A stretch of 64,000 nucleotides of DNA, taken from positions 1 to 64,000 of the forward strand of contig NZ_JXJW01000016.1 in NCBI RefSeq assembly GCF_002441695.1. Reading direction: 5' to 3'. This DNA comes from Pseudolactococcus piscium (GTDB lineage: Bacteria > Bacillota > Bacilli > Lactobacillales > Streptococcaceae). Positions 36,033-44,119 of this stretch are shown here, one piece after another (position 1 is the stretch's first letter; every line of letters begins with the position of its first letter). The position numbers and the translations under genes were made by a program. The notes beneath the pieces were generated by a model, which had not been told where the DNA came from, did no database searches, and was given only the letters and a program-made list of their open reading frames with translations.

Positions 36033-36695
36033 TTACGGCTTTTTTGTTGCAATCGTATTCTTTATAGCCTGCTTGATAGGATTATAATCTGACCCTGCCA
36101 TAATCATAGCTATAGCAATATTTTCAAGTGACTTATAACGTTCCATTTCTTCCAATGTGAGGAGATCAAGGAGCGTTTTTTCTTTTCGCCAATTGTCATC
36201 ACGCGCCTTAATCCCTTTTGCGGTTAAACCAGTGACTGTACTAGCTAGTAATGTTCTAATGATAGTATGCCACCTATTACCGTGTCTTGGAAAATGTGCC
36301 CATTCTGATATGGATTGGTGCAATGTTTTACCCTGTGGCTTTTCAACTGCTCGAGCAATCTGTCGGGCTTGTAAGTCCTTTTCAAGTTCATCAAATCTCT
36401 TAACTAGTGCCAGCTTGAAAGCTTTAACTGGTTCTGTATTATCTAACCAAGTAATGACTAACATTGCTTGATTCCGGTTAAGCTGGTAAACCTTTACTTT
36501 TTGACCTCGACTATCATCTAAGGCTGTCATTTCAAATGACACCTTACCTAGCTGTTCAAGGTCAGCGATATTATTATCGATCAGCTTACGTACTGAAATT
36601 TTGTCTAGTCCTGCATACTCAGCAATAACAACATGGTTAGTTGCTACCTCTGCTTTACTCATGTCAGGACTGGTTAGAAATGCTAAGTCTTTCAT
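36033..36695 (-). CDS. Rha-family phage antirepressor
   Basis: 220 aa. N-terminal Rha domain (SPDMSKAEVATNHVVIAEYAGLDKISVRKLI, then KVYQLNRNQAMLVITWLDNTEPVKAFKLALVKRFDELE) and a C-terminal domain with HQSISEWAHFPRHGNRWHT. Rha/antirepressor proteins switch temperate phages and satellites by binding repressors. AGAGGATAA ribosome site. First gene after the control region except for the small HTH gene. Confidence 0.75.
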   Translation of the reverse strand: MKDLAFLTSPDMSKAEVATNHVVIAEYAGLDKISVRKLIDNNIADLEQLGKVSFEMTALDDSRGQKVKVYQLNRNQAMLVITWLDNTEPVKAFKLALVKRFDELEKDLQARQIARAVEKPQGKTLHQSISEWAHFPRHGNRWHTIIRTLLASTVTGLTAKGIKARDDNWRKEKTLLDLLTLEEMERYKSLENIAIAMIMAGSDYNPIKQAIKNTIATKKP

Positions 36696-36715
36696 TTATC
36701 CTCTTTCTACCTAAA

Positions 36716-36943
36716 TTAATTAGTTGTATAAATTTGTTTTTCCGGATTATACTCAATCAGTTCAGATAAAGAACAATTTAAATAATCGCAAATCTTAGTT
36801 AGTGTACTTAATTTTACATTTTCAGCCTCTTCGTAATAAATAGCTCTAATTGTTGTACGAGATATTTTTGTAGCTTTTGCAATAGAGACTGCCGTTAATC
36901 GACGCTCACCCATTATTTTAGATAAATTATTATTCATGTTCAA
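36716..36943 (-). CDS. Cro-like HTH regulator
   Basis: 75 aa with an XRE-type HTH (LTAVSIAKATKISRTTIRAIYYEEAENVKLSTLTKICDYLN). TTG at 36943 is favoured by AAAGG 7 nt upstream; the ATG at 36937 is an alternative. Divergent from the repressor at 37094, with ATTGTACAAT operators between them: the genetic switch of the island. Confidence 0.75.
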   Translation of the reverse strand: MNMNNNLSKIMGERRLTAVSIAKATKISRTTIRAIYYEEAENVKLSTLTKICDYLNCSLSELIEYNPEKQIYTTN

Positions 36944-36975
36944 AATAAACCTTTCTTTCTATTTTTGTATGACTA

Positions 36976-37069
36976 GTTGAACATTCAACAAGGTTATTGT
37001 ACAATAAAAAAAGGACCTTGTAAACAACTAAATGAACAACTTGACTAAAAGGATAGCGTATTGTACAAT
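36976..37069. promoter_or_regulatory. Divergent switch region with paired operators
   Basis: TTATTGTACAATAA (36994-37007) and ATTGTACAAT (37060-37069) share a 10-bp palindrome; GTTGAACATTCAAC (36976-36989) is a second palindrome type. Likely bound by the two flanking HTH proteins. Confidence 0.65.
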
Positions 37070-37093
37070 TAAGTGAACAAAAGGAGACTATCA

Positions 37094-37696
37094 ATGTTGT
37101 TAAATAAATTAGCTGTTATACTCACTCAAAAAAATATAAAAATATCGCGATTATCTTTCGATACAGGTATCTCTAGAACAACTCTTACTGCATTATCTCA
37201 AAATGATAGTAAACGAATTGATAACGATACTTTAAATACTATTTGTACATATTTAAGAATTACCCCAACAGAATTTTTTGAATATTCACCATTAGATTTT
37301 TCCATGAGTGCAATAATAGAAGATGTTGACTCTAATATTTTAGAAGCTAGATTAATTCTTTTTTTAAAAATATTTAGTTATAGAAAAGAGGTGGAAACTC
37401 TTGAATATACTGGAAAATTAACTTGGAAAGCTACCGAAGAAGGACTGCATGAATGTAATCTAGATTTTGATAATCAAGATACTTGGAAAAATAATCAAAC
37501 CACCTATTTACATATGACTAGTGATACGGCCAAAAGCACAATTCTTCTACGACAAGCGAAATATGAAATAGAGACAGCTATTGACGCTTATCTAGAAAAT
37601 CCAATTCTAATGGCTACAGGTAATCCCGAATATTTTTTCAAAATTGATGATTTTGGAGAAATGAACTTATCATTTTCAGAAGGTCTAGTATTTTAA
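37094..37696 (+). CDS. Island repressor with HTH and C-terminal domain
   Basis: 200 aa. HTH at residues 1-65 (KLAVILTQKNIKISRLSFDTG, SRTTLTALSQNDSKRIDNDTLNTICTYL) plus an unrecognised C-terminal domain that may sense a helper-phage protein. AAAAGGAGA precedes the ATG at 37094. Divergent from the Cro-like gene. CI/Stl-like role is inferred from position. Confidence 0.7.
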   Translation: MLLNKLAVILTQKNIKISRLSFDTGISRTTLTALSQNDSKRIDNDTLNTICTYLRITPTEFFEYSPLDFSMSAIIEDVDSNILEARLILFLKIFSYRKEVETLEYTGKLTWKATEEGLHECNLDFDNQDTWKNNQTTYLHMTSDTAKSTILLRQAKYEIETAIDAYLENPILMATGNPEYFFKIDDFGEMNLSFSEGLVF

Positions 37697-38635
37697 TTAT
37701 AGTAAGCTTAGGATTTTGAAAATTTACATTATAATACTACCAAAAGATATACAGTTGATTATATAAGCTACTTTGATGTAATTATGGAAGATACACTAAA
37801 CGTATGTAACTTCCTAGACAGCTACAACATACCTCACACAGACTACTACAAAATATTAGGTACGTTACATGAGGTATGTGGGTTTTATTGGGTTTGTTAT
37901 CATTACTACCAGCCATAACGGTTTCAAACCTTAACATTTCTTAACACTCGCATTTTAAGTTATAGGTATGAACATGTTGGACTATATAGTTTCAAATGTT
38001 AGCATTTGTTAGCATTCGGTATGGTTGATATTGTCTAATTTTTACAAAACAAACACAGATTATCGAGTGCTACAATACTGTAATTTACGAAACAAAACAC
38101 AAATTTATAGTATTGTAGAAACACTGAGGAACCAATAGTCTAGAGGGATATAACCCAGTAAGAACAAGTATTTAACAGGTTTATATGATCGGCCATATCA
38201 GCAAAAAAGCCAATTAAATCTAAACGGAGCGTTCCGATTGAAACAGAGCGTTACGATTAAATTTGAGATAAATATAAATTGAAAAAGATTTATTGATAGT
38301 GTTGATATTATTGATTTTCTAAGTGGGTCTGATCCACTTAGAAAAATATCAACTTAAAACAAGTCGTTCAGAATGACCTGTTTTATGAGTATTGATTTTA
38401 AAGTAGCCGTTAAGAACGACCACGAGTCAGTTGTAATATACTCACAGCCCATAAAATCAACCTAGTTAGACTTTAAAGTACTAAGAGTGTGATTATGTCT
38501 AACCTCTGAGACGTGCTTAATAGGGTTTTTATCACGTTTAACATATAGCAGATTCTTTAGAATTGTTAAGAGGCAGCATGCGCGTGACATAGTAACAAAA
38601 AGTAATACTAAACATGAAATTAAACTGGAGTAAAA
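37697..38635. other. Non-coding island segment with inverted repeats
   Basis: No supported gene in 0.9 kb; one 44-codon ORF (ATG 37785) lacks a ribosome site. Structures: ACATACCTCA...TGAGGTATGT (about 37825-37880), TTCTAAGTGG/CCACTTAGAA (38317-38343), AAACAAGTC/GACCTGTTT (about 38357-38385), and a repeated AGCGTTCCGATTGAAAC / AGCGTTACGATTAAAT (38227-38263). Confidence 0.5.
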
Positions 38636-39691
38636 ATGATTAATAAAAAAGCATGGGAAAAATCTTTTAGAAAAGTAAATGGTAGAGAGCCAAATGAAAA
38701 GGAGTATCAAAAAGCTGTATTAAATGGTTTAGTAAAAGGACCTGATGAGAAAAATAATAGTCCTAAAAAAACTTATGTCATTATTGGCATTATTATTGGT
38801 GCTTTTTTGTTAATCATCATAACATTTGTATCGACTTTACTACTCTTTCCAGCGCCTAAAAGCAATCATACCGAAAGTTTTAATACTGGTTCTACTGAAA
38901 GTGTAGCCAGTTCTAGCAGTTCGTCTCAATCTAGTTCCTCGGACACTTCTCAGCAAGACTTAACAACATGGCAAAATTTAACTTTAAACGAACAAATTGC
39001 TTTACTAGCACAATCTTATACGGCAATAAACCTACAAATTAGTCTTTTAAATGCTGATAAGATTGCAATGACAGCTAATGGAGATAAAGGCGTTAATGAT
39101 GGGTTTATCCAATGGTATGATGCGACAAATAACTTACATAGGCTAGATGTACTCATAAATGACGAGACAATCTCTTTCAGTTATATTGGTAATACAGGAC
39201 AATCCGAACGAAAAAAAGATAAGATAAGTTCTATTTTATCTACTTATTTCCAAACAAATACCGCTAAACAAACTACTGAAACATTGGCATTAAAAATGGT
39301 AACACCAGTAGAGTTGTATCAGTCAAATATTAGTGAGAAAGACTTAGATATCACCGCTATCAGCAATGGCGATATTAGTTCTTTAGTGGGTAGTTGGGAA
39401 AATGGCCACGGTGATGTAATTACCATCAACTCTGATCACTCTGTGAGTTCAGCTCAATCAGGACAACAAGCATCAACTAATTTTAAAATTGCACCAAAAG
39501 GTAGTGAATCAAGAATTCCTCATATAGGTGCCGGTCCTGATGCTCCTGCAATTGGAGGTTTTGTATTTGCATTGTTCAAAATAGGTTTTAAAAACCCTTA
39601 CGGCGATCGGTCTGATATTAAAAGACCACGTATTATTGGTACACAAAGTGAAGGGAATTATGCGCCTGAAGCTTACTATTATAGGAAGTAA
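38636..39691 (+). CDS. Membrane-anchored extracellular protein, island cargo
   Basis: 351 aa. The N-terminal 40 residues resemble the short MINKKAWEKSFRKVNGREPN cytoplasmic motif of lactococcal/streptococcal surface proteins. One membrane helix (about 48-72) follows, then a Ser-rich linker (residues 85-108), and an extracellular domain with QIALLAQSYTAINLQISLLNA and GSWENGHGDVITINSDHSV. This pattern recalls DUF6287-type proteins, which is not certain. TGGAG ribosome site. Possibly phage exclusion or surface modification; no evidence for an enzyme. Confidence 0.6.
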   Translation: MINKKAWEKSFRKVNGREPNEKEYQKAVLNGLVKGPDEKNNSPKKTYVIIGIIIGAFLLIIITFVSTLLLFPAPKSNHTESFNTGSTESVASSSSSSQSSSSDTSQQDLTTWQNLTLNEQIALLAQSYTAINLQISLLNADKIAMTANGDKGVNDGFIQWYDATNNLHRLDVLINDETISFSYIGNTGQSERKKDKISSILSTYFQTNTAKQTTETLALKMVTPVELYQSNISEKDLDITAISNGDISSLVGSWENGHGDVITINSDHSVSSAQSGQQASTNFKIAPKGSESRIPHIGAGPDAPAIGGFVFALFKIGFKNPYGDRSDIKRPRIIGTQSEGNYAPEAYYYRK

Positions 39692-39741
39692 ATTTGGAAG
39701 CACAAATAAAATATAAAGGCTTACTAAGTCAATTTACTAGA

Positions 39742-39775
39742 ATGTAGTATTTTGTAGTACTATCACGCGCGTGAT
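39742..39775. promoter_or_regulatory. ATGTAGTATTTTG repeat and CACGCGCGTG palindrome
   Basis: ATGTAGTATTTTGTAGTACT (39742-39761) matches 31573-31592 with one mismatch. It is followed by ATCACGCGCGTGAT; the same CACGCGCGTG core recurs at about 35411. Just upstream of the 34-aa gene. Confidence 0.5.
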
Positions 39776-39803
39776 TACGTCCTGAAGAATAAGGAGAAAC
39801 CCT

Positions 39804-39908
39804 ATGACAACTAAAAATAAAAAAGCAATGGCTAAAGTTATAATAGTGACTATTTTAGGTGTAATAGCTGTTTTGCTTGTACCTATACTGTTTAGTTACT
39901 TGAATTAA
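39804..39908 (+). CDS. 34-aa single-pass membrane peptide
   Basis: Begins MTTKNKKAMAKVIIVTILG; one hydrophobic helix (about residues 12-31), basic N-terminus, ends FSYLN. A strong ribosome site AAGGAGAAACCCT precedes the ATG at 39804. Lies between the 351-aa protein and the RhuM gene. Could be a small toxin-like or regulatory membrane peptide. Confidence 0.6.
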   Translation: MTTKNKKAMAKVIIVTILGVIAVLLVPILFSYLN

Positions 39909-39957
39909 TAATATTTACAAAATAAAAAAGCGCATAAGCGCGTGAAAGGAAGTTGAC

Positions 39958-40959
39958 ATGGATAGTAATTTAATAATATACAATGATGATACTGAAAATA
40001 TTCATATTGAAGCTATGTTTGAAGATGAAACGGTTTGGCTTAATCAAAAACAGATTTCAGAATTATTTAATACTTCCCGAGAAAATATTACCGCTCATAT
40101 AAAGAACATTTATTTAGAGGGAGAACTTAACGAGGAGGCAACTAGTAAGAAATTCTTACAAGTTCGAGAAGAGGGTAACCGCGCAGTTAAACGAGAAATT
40201 ACATCATATAATCTTGATCTCATTTTATCAGTTGGTTATCGTGTAAAATCAAAAACAGCTACTCAATTTCGTATTTGGGCTACTGAGCTTATTAAAGAGT
40301 ACCTTAAAAAAGGGTTTGTTATGAACGATGACAGACTTAAAAATTTAGGTGGTGGGAATTATTGGAAAGAACTTCTCACAAGAATACGTGATATCAGATC
40401 AAGTGAAAAAGTGATGTACCGACAAGTGTTAGATTTGTATGCTACCGCTATTGACTACGATCCCAAAGCTGATGCTAGTGTTTTATTCTTTAAAATTGTT
40501 CAAAATAAACTACATTTTGGGGCTCATGGTCATACAGCTTCAGAAGTTATCTATTATCGGGTAGACAGTGACAAACCATTTGCCGGTCTCACAAGTTTTA
40601 AAGGTAAACAACCTACTCAAGCTGAAGCAATGATTGCTAAGAATTATTTAACAGAACAGGAACTTAGGGTATTGAATAATTTGGTTTCTGCTTATTTTGA
40701 TTTGGCTGAGTTGAATGCTATTGAAGAAAAAGAAATGCGAATGACTGATTATTTGACTGAACTTGACAATATCTTAAAGTCAACCGGTCGTAATGTTCTT
40801 GAGGGAGCTGGTAAAGTTACTACAAAATCAGCTCAAGAAAAAGCTAAACTAGAATTGAAAAGATATAAAGCCAAAACACTAGATCCTGTAGAGGAAGATT
40901 ATTTAGAACTTATCAACAGACTTGAAAAACAAGCTAAAAAAGAAAGTCGCAAAAAATAG
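39958..40959 (+). CDS. RhuM-family protein
   Basis: 333 aa. Signature regions TVWLNQKQISELFNTSRENITAHIKNIYLEGEL, GYRVKSKTATQFRIWATELIKEYLKKGFVMNDDRL and GGNYWKELLTRIRDIRSSEKVMYRQVLDLYATAIDYDPK are characteristic of RhuM (COG3943). The N-terminus contains an HTH. RhuM genes are frequent in defence and pathogenicity islands, but the activity is not established. AAAGGAAG ribosome site; intact. Confidence 0.88.
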   Translation: MDSNLIIYNDDTENIHIEAMFEDETVWLNQKQISELFNTSRENITAHIKNIYLEGELNEEATSKKFLQVREEGNRAVKREITSYNLDLILSVGYRVKSKTATQFRIWATELIKEYLKKGFVMNDDRLKNLGGGNYWKELLTRIRDIRSSEKVMYRQVLDLYATAIDYDPKADASVLFFKIVQNKLHFGAHGHTASEVIYYRVDSDKPFAGLTSFKGKQPTQAEAMIAKNYLTEQELRVLNNLVSAYFDLAELNAIEEKEMRMTDYLTELDNILKSTGRNVLEGAGKVTTKSAQEKAKLELKRYKAKTLDPVEEDYLELINRLEKQAKKESRKK

Positions 40960-41054
40960 TTTATCTTTAAGTCAGAATTTACCAACTTTGTTATCGTTTG
41001 TACCATTTTTGATTGACCGCAACTAATTAGCCAAAAAGAAAAAGGAGGGTTGCA

Positions 41055-41170
41055 TATACTGTTACCGTGTTACCCTTGCGTTACTCTACTTTTTTAGAAC
41101 GGTAACACTCTAGACCATTGATATATATAGCTTTATAATACTTTGTTACCTTGTTACCTTAAATAATACT
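41055..41170. repeat. GTTAC-type repeats upstream of the integrase gene
   Basis: Five GTTAC and one GTAAC in about 110 bp surrounding an AT-rich core (ATTGATATATATAGCTTTAT). The same pentamer clusters at 31863-31955, so both ends of the island carry it. Confidence 0.5.
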
Positions 41171-41231
41171 AAGTTAGATATAATTTTACCTATACTTCTG
41201 ACAGATAGACTGATTAACTTCTGTTCGCGTA

Positions 41232-41266
41232 TTCATTTCTCATACCTCAATTACCTTGCCTGGCAA
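41232..41266. repeat. 35-bp repeat with TTGCCTGGCAA palindrome, copy 2
   Basis: Exact copy of 34747-34781, same orientation, 20 bp before the integrase start. On the minus strand it again supplies a ribosome site and ATG, for a 16-codon ORF (MNTRTEVNQSICQKYR). Confidence 0.88.
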
Positions 41267-41285
41267 TAGAACAGGAGCAAAAGAA

Positions 41286-42470
41286 ATGAATATAAAGAAA
41301 GTCACAAAAAAAGACGGCACTATTGTGTACCGTACTAATATATATCTTGGTATTGATAGTTTAACGGGTAAGCAAGCTAGAAAAGTTGTCACTGCTAAAT
41401 CTGAAAAGATGTGTAATATAAAAGCCAACCAAGCGATCAATGATTTTGAAAAACAAGGTAATACTGTTAGAAAAGTTAGCATAGATAACTTTAAAGAGAT
41501 GGCCATGATGTGGTTTGAAAGTTATAAGCTAAGTGTAAAACCTAGAACAGTGCAGATTATGCAAACAAGGCTAAATAATTATGTGTTGCCAGCTTTAGGA
41601 GCTTATAGAATTGACAAAGTAAACTCTATTCTACTTCAGCAAATAGTCAATCAGTGGGCTTTAAACGCTAGTCAGCCTCTAAATGGGGCTTATCATAGGC
41701 CAAGGGGGAAAGGTAAAGACTTTAAAATATACTTTAATATCGTTGAGCGTATATTTAAGCATGCGCTGTCTCTTGGGCTGGTAAAGGACAATCCTTGTCT
41801 TAATGTCATTGTACCAAAAGTACGACTTGAAAGCACTGAGAAGAAGATAAAGCACCTTACTGTGGATCAACTAAAAGTATTCTTTGGTTATGCGGAATCA
41901 TTGCCAAAAGAAAGATATACAACGGAATTGATGTTGGCCCTCAGTAGGTTACTTGTCGCTTCAGGGCTACGTATTGGGGAAGCAGTCTCATTGTCTTGGT
42001 CTGATATTGATCTTGATAATGGCGCAGTTTCTGTTAGTAAGACAACCCATAGGGCCATCATACAGCCAACACCTAAGACTAATAAGAGTAATAGGGTAGT
42101 GTTGATCGATAGCAAAGTATTAGCAGTTTTAAAGCACTGGAGGATATTTCAAGCTAAACACTTTCTTAGTATAGGTAAAGGTAAGCATGAGTTGGTATTC
42201 CCTGGTATAACTGGTAAGGTACTCGACTACCAAATCATACGGCCAGTCTTATTAAAATGGTTTAAAGCCTGTGACTTACCACAAGTTGGCTTTCATGGTT
42301 TTAGGCACTCACACGCTAGCCTACTGCTTAATGCTGGTGTACCTTATAAAGAGATACAAGAACGTTTAGGTCATGCTAGTATAAAGATGACTATGGATAT
42401 ATACAGCCACCTTGAAACTGACAATCAAATAAAGGCAGTAGAACGCTTTGAATCAATCGCAAATTTCTAA
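41286..42470 (+). CDS. int: Tyrosine recombinase (integrase) of the island
   Basis: 394 aa. N-terminal arm-binding domain (KKDGTIVYRTNIYLGIDSLTGK), SAM-like core-binding domain (about 65-160), and catalytic domain with Arg in SGLRIGEAVSL, HGFRHSHAS, LGHASIKMTMDIYSH (R-H-x-x-R-H-Y set). AGGAG precedes ATG 41286. It lies 110 bp from attR, with CGTAATAAAT arm-type repeats in between, so it is the integrase acting on the 23-bp core. Confidence 0.95.
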   Translation: MNIKKVTKKDGTIVYRTNIYLGIDSLTGKQARKVVTAKSEKMCNIKANQAINDFEKQGNTVRKVSIDNFKEMAMMWFESYKLSVKPRTVQIMQTRLNNYVLPALGAYRIDKVNSILLQQIVNQWALNASQPLNGAYHRPRGKGKDFKIYFNIVERIFKHALSLGLVKDNPCLNVIVPKVRLESTEKKIKHLTVDQLKVFFGYAESLPKERYTTELMLALSRLLVASGLRIGEAVSLSWSDIDLDNGAVSVSKTTHRAIIQPTPKTNKSNRVVLIDSKVLAVLKHWRIFQAKHFLSIGKGKHELVFPGITGKVLDYQIIRPVLLKWFKACDLPQVGFHGFRHSHASLLLNAGVPYKEIQERLGHASIKMTMDIYSHLETDNQIKAVERFESIANF

Positions 42471-42484
42471 CAAAAAAACACTAG

Positions 42485-42507
42485 TCGTAATAAATCTCGT
42501 AATAAAT
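42485..42507. repeat. Integrase arm-type sites near attR
   Basis: TCGTAATAAAT (42485-42495) and CTCGTAATAAAT (42496-42507), matching the three copies by attL. Confidence 0.65.
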
Positions 42508-42581
42508 TCAGGATTTCGAAAAATAGAAAACCTGTAGAGGTAGATATACCAACACTCCTAGAGTTTCTACTTAGTACGTAT

Positions 42582-42604
42582 ACGGCATTCAATCAGTGCT
42601 TTTT
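42582..42604. other. attR of the island
   Basis: Second copy of the 23-bp core starting ACGGCATTCAATCAGTGC, followed by T-run and chromosomal sequence. Confidence 0.88.
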
Positions 42605-42667
42605 TTGTTTACAAAAAAATGCTTGCCTTTCATAAATGTTCGGTACTATCTATGGTACAATTACCCT

Positions 42668-43222
42668 ATGAATAAAAGCAGAGTAGAAGCACTTACCGAT
42701 GGGATATTTGCTGTTGTCATGACGCTAACTGTCTTAGAGTTTAAAGTGCCAGAAGATGGCAACTTATTTTCACATCATATGTTGTTATTATTGTTAATCT
42801 ATGTCACAACGTTTGTAGCCCTAGCCTCGATTTGGAATGCGCATCATCAAATTATGAGTTTTCTCAAGCAAACTAAAGTGGATGAGTTAATCCTGTGGGC
42901 CAATCACTTGGTTTTACTAGTTGTCTGTCTGTTTCCTTTTGTTACAGTAGCTCACGCTGAGCATCCTGAATCGACAAGTGCCAGCATCTCCTATGTGGTA
43001 ATTTATCTACTCACTTGGCTAGTGCTGATTTGTTTTAGCGAGTTAATCTATAGAGTATGTAACAAAAGCGAGACACTTCGCCTACGTAATAAGCAAAGAC
43101 TGCGTATCTTCTTTATCTTTCTGCTACCAGGGGCTTTAATTTCCCTATTTTGGTTATATGCCTTGCCGATCGTTACCCTACTGATGGCTATATCTTGGGG
43201 AAGGCACATTGAGTTCGACTAA
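42668..43222 (+). CDS. TMEM175-family potassium channel
   Basis: 184 aa with about six hydrophobic segments and the family signature SRVEALTDGIFAVVMTLTVLEF in the first helix (R..FTDGIFAI-like filter helix). Bacterial TMEM175 proteins form K+-selective tetramers. The ATG at 42668 has no ribosome site; a TACAAT at 42656-42661 would place the transcript start at the ATG, suggesting possible leaderless translation. The longer ORF upstream crosses attR and is not expected. Confidence 0.85.
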   Translation: MNKSRVEALTDGIFAVVMTLTVLEFKVPEDGNLFSHHMLLLLLIYVTTFVALASIWNAHHQIMSFLKQTKVDELILWANHLVLLVVCLFPFVTVAHAEHPESTSASISYVVIYLLTWLVLICFSELIYRVCNKSETLRLRNKQRLRIFFIFLLPGALISLFWLYALPIVTLLMAISWGRHIEFD

Positions 43223-43338
43223 GCTGATATCGTTGCTAAATATGTTTCCCTATTTAGTAAACCTGACTTTATTCTTGCATTTCTGAGCGCATTTGGTTAT
43301 AATAAATTGTTGAGAAAAGCATCTCTCATGATCATATT

Positions 43339-43411
43339 GCCTCCTTAGCTCAGTTGGTAGAGCAGTGGACTCTTAATCCATGGGTCGCAGGTTCAAGCCC
43401 TGCAGGGGGCA
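43339..43411 (+). tRNA. tRNA-Lys (anticodon CTT)
   Basis: Full cloverleaf: acceptor GCCTCCT/AGGGGGC, D-arm GCTCAGTTGGTAGAGC, anticodon stem GTGGA/TCCAT with loop CTCTTAA, T-arm GCAGGTTCAAGCCCTGC. CCA is not encoded. A TATACAG/CTGTATA terminator follows (43418-43453). Confidence 0.97.
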
Positions 43412-43417
43412 TATTAA

Positions 43418-43453
43418 AAATCCTTATACAGTCACTGTATAGGGATTTTTTCT
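43418..43453 (+). terminator. Terminator of tRNA-Lys
   Basis: AATCCTTATACAG-TCA-CTGTATAGGGATT stem followed by T5. Confidence 0.85.
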
Positions 43454-43551
43454 TGTTTTAATTAAATTTGAGATAAATAACCTGTTTTAAAGTGGTTTAG
43501 CTTTGGGGACAATAACTCTTATCATCACTAAGAATATTGACAGCATTCCTA

Positions 43552-43722
43552 TTATTTATCATCATTACGTTTATTTTTTGCAAAATCAACAAAAGCAAGA
43601 AATAACCAAAAAGAGGAAAAAATGATATATATCCTATTATGGAATAAAAGATAATTTACTAATAATAATATTGATACTAAAAAATAGGGTAGATACCCAT
43701 GTTTTTTTAAAAATTTTTTCAT
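43552..43722 (-). CDS. 56-aa two-helix membrane protein
   Basis: Begins MKKFLKKHGYLPYFLVSILL; hydrophobic helices about residues 12-27 and 31-48; basic end KNKRNDDK. A strong GGAGGG ribosome site lies 5 nt before the ATG at 43722. Size and topology resemble small bacteriocin-immunity or PlnP-like proteins, consistent with the neighbourhood, but no family match is claimed. Confidence 0.6.
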   Translation of the reverse strand: MKKFLKKHGYLPYFLVSILLLVNYLLFHNRIYIIFSSFWLFLAFVDFAKNKRNDDK

Positions 43723-44119
43723 ATATCCCTCCTCATGAATAATAGCTATACTTATTAAACCATAAATGAAATGTTAAAAAATCATACAAAAGTCGTATTT
43801 TCGAAACTGACTTATAAAGGAAATGAAAAAAATTTAGTATCAATTTTACTAGAGTTTTATTACTTTTAAAAATTACCTATTAATTAATATCTTTTAGCTA
43901 ATTGATTTTTTTATGCTTTGATACGACAGTTTTTTAGTATTGATTTCATAATTATGTATATTTTCAAATACTATATAAATAAACAGAAATGTTGCTTTAT
44001 TCAAGTTTCGTTTTTTGGGATTTAATGAAATTATAGATATCATTTTGTAAAAAATTGTGTGTTTAAGTTCAAAGTATTATAATATCTATATATAATGTTC
44101 AACACTTGATGGAGATATT
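43723..44119. other. AT-rich intergenic region before the LytTR gene
   Basis: No gene. Contains the promoter area of the LytTR regulator (ATTATAATATC near 44077) and a GATGGAGATATT ribosome site. No clear direct-repeat LytTR box found by eye. Confidence 0.4.

Noticed and set aside
37785-37919. 44-codon plus-strand ORF after the island repressor
   Set aside because: No ribosome site, and most of it is contained in a long inverted repeat (ACATACCTCA/TGAGGTATGT).
41240-41506. 88-codon minus-strand ORF opposite the integrase start
   Set aside because: Shadow of the integrase frame; no ribosome site.
42596-42667. Upstream extension of the TMEM175 gene by 24 codons
   Set aside because: It would begin inside attR and adds residues absent from the family; the conserved N-terminus begins at 42668.
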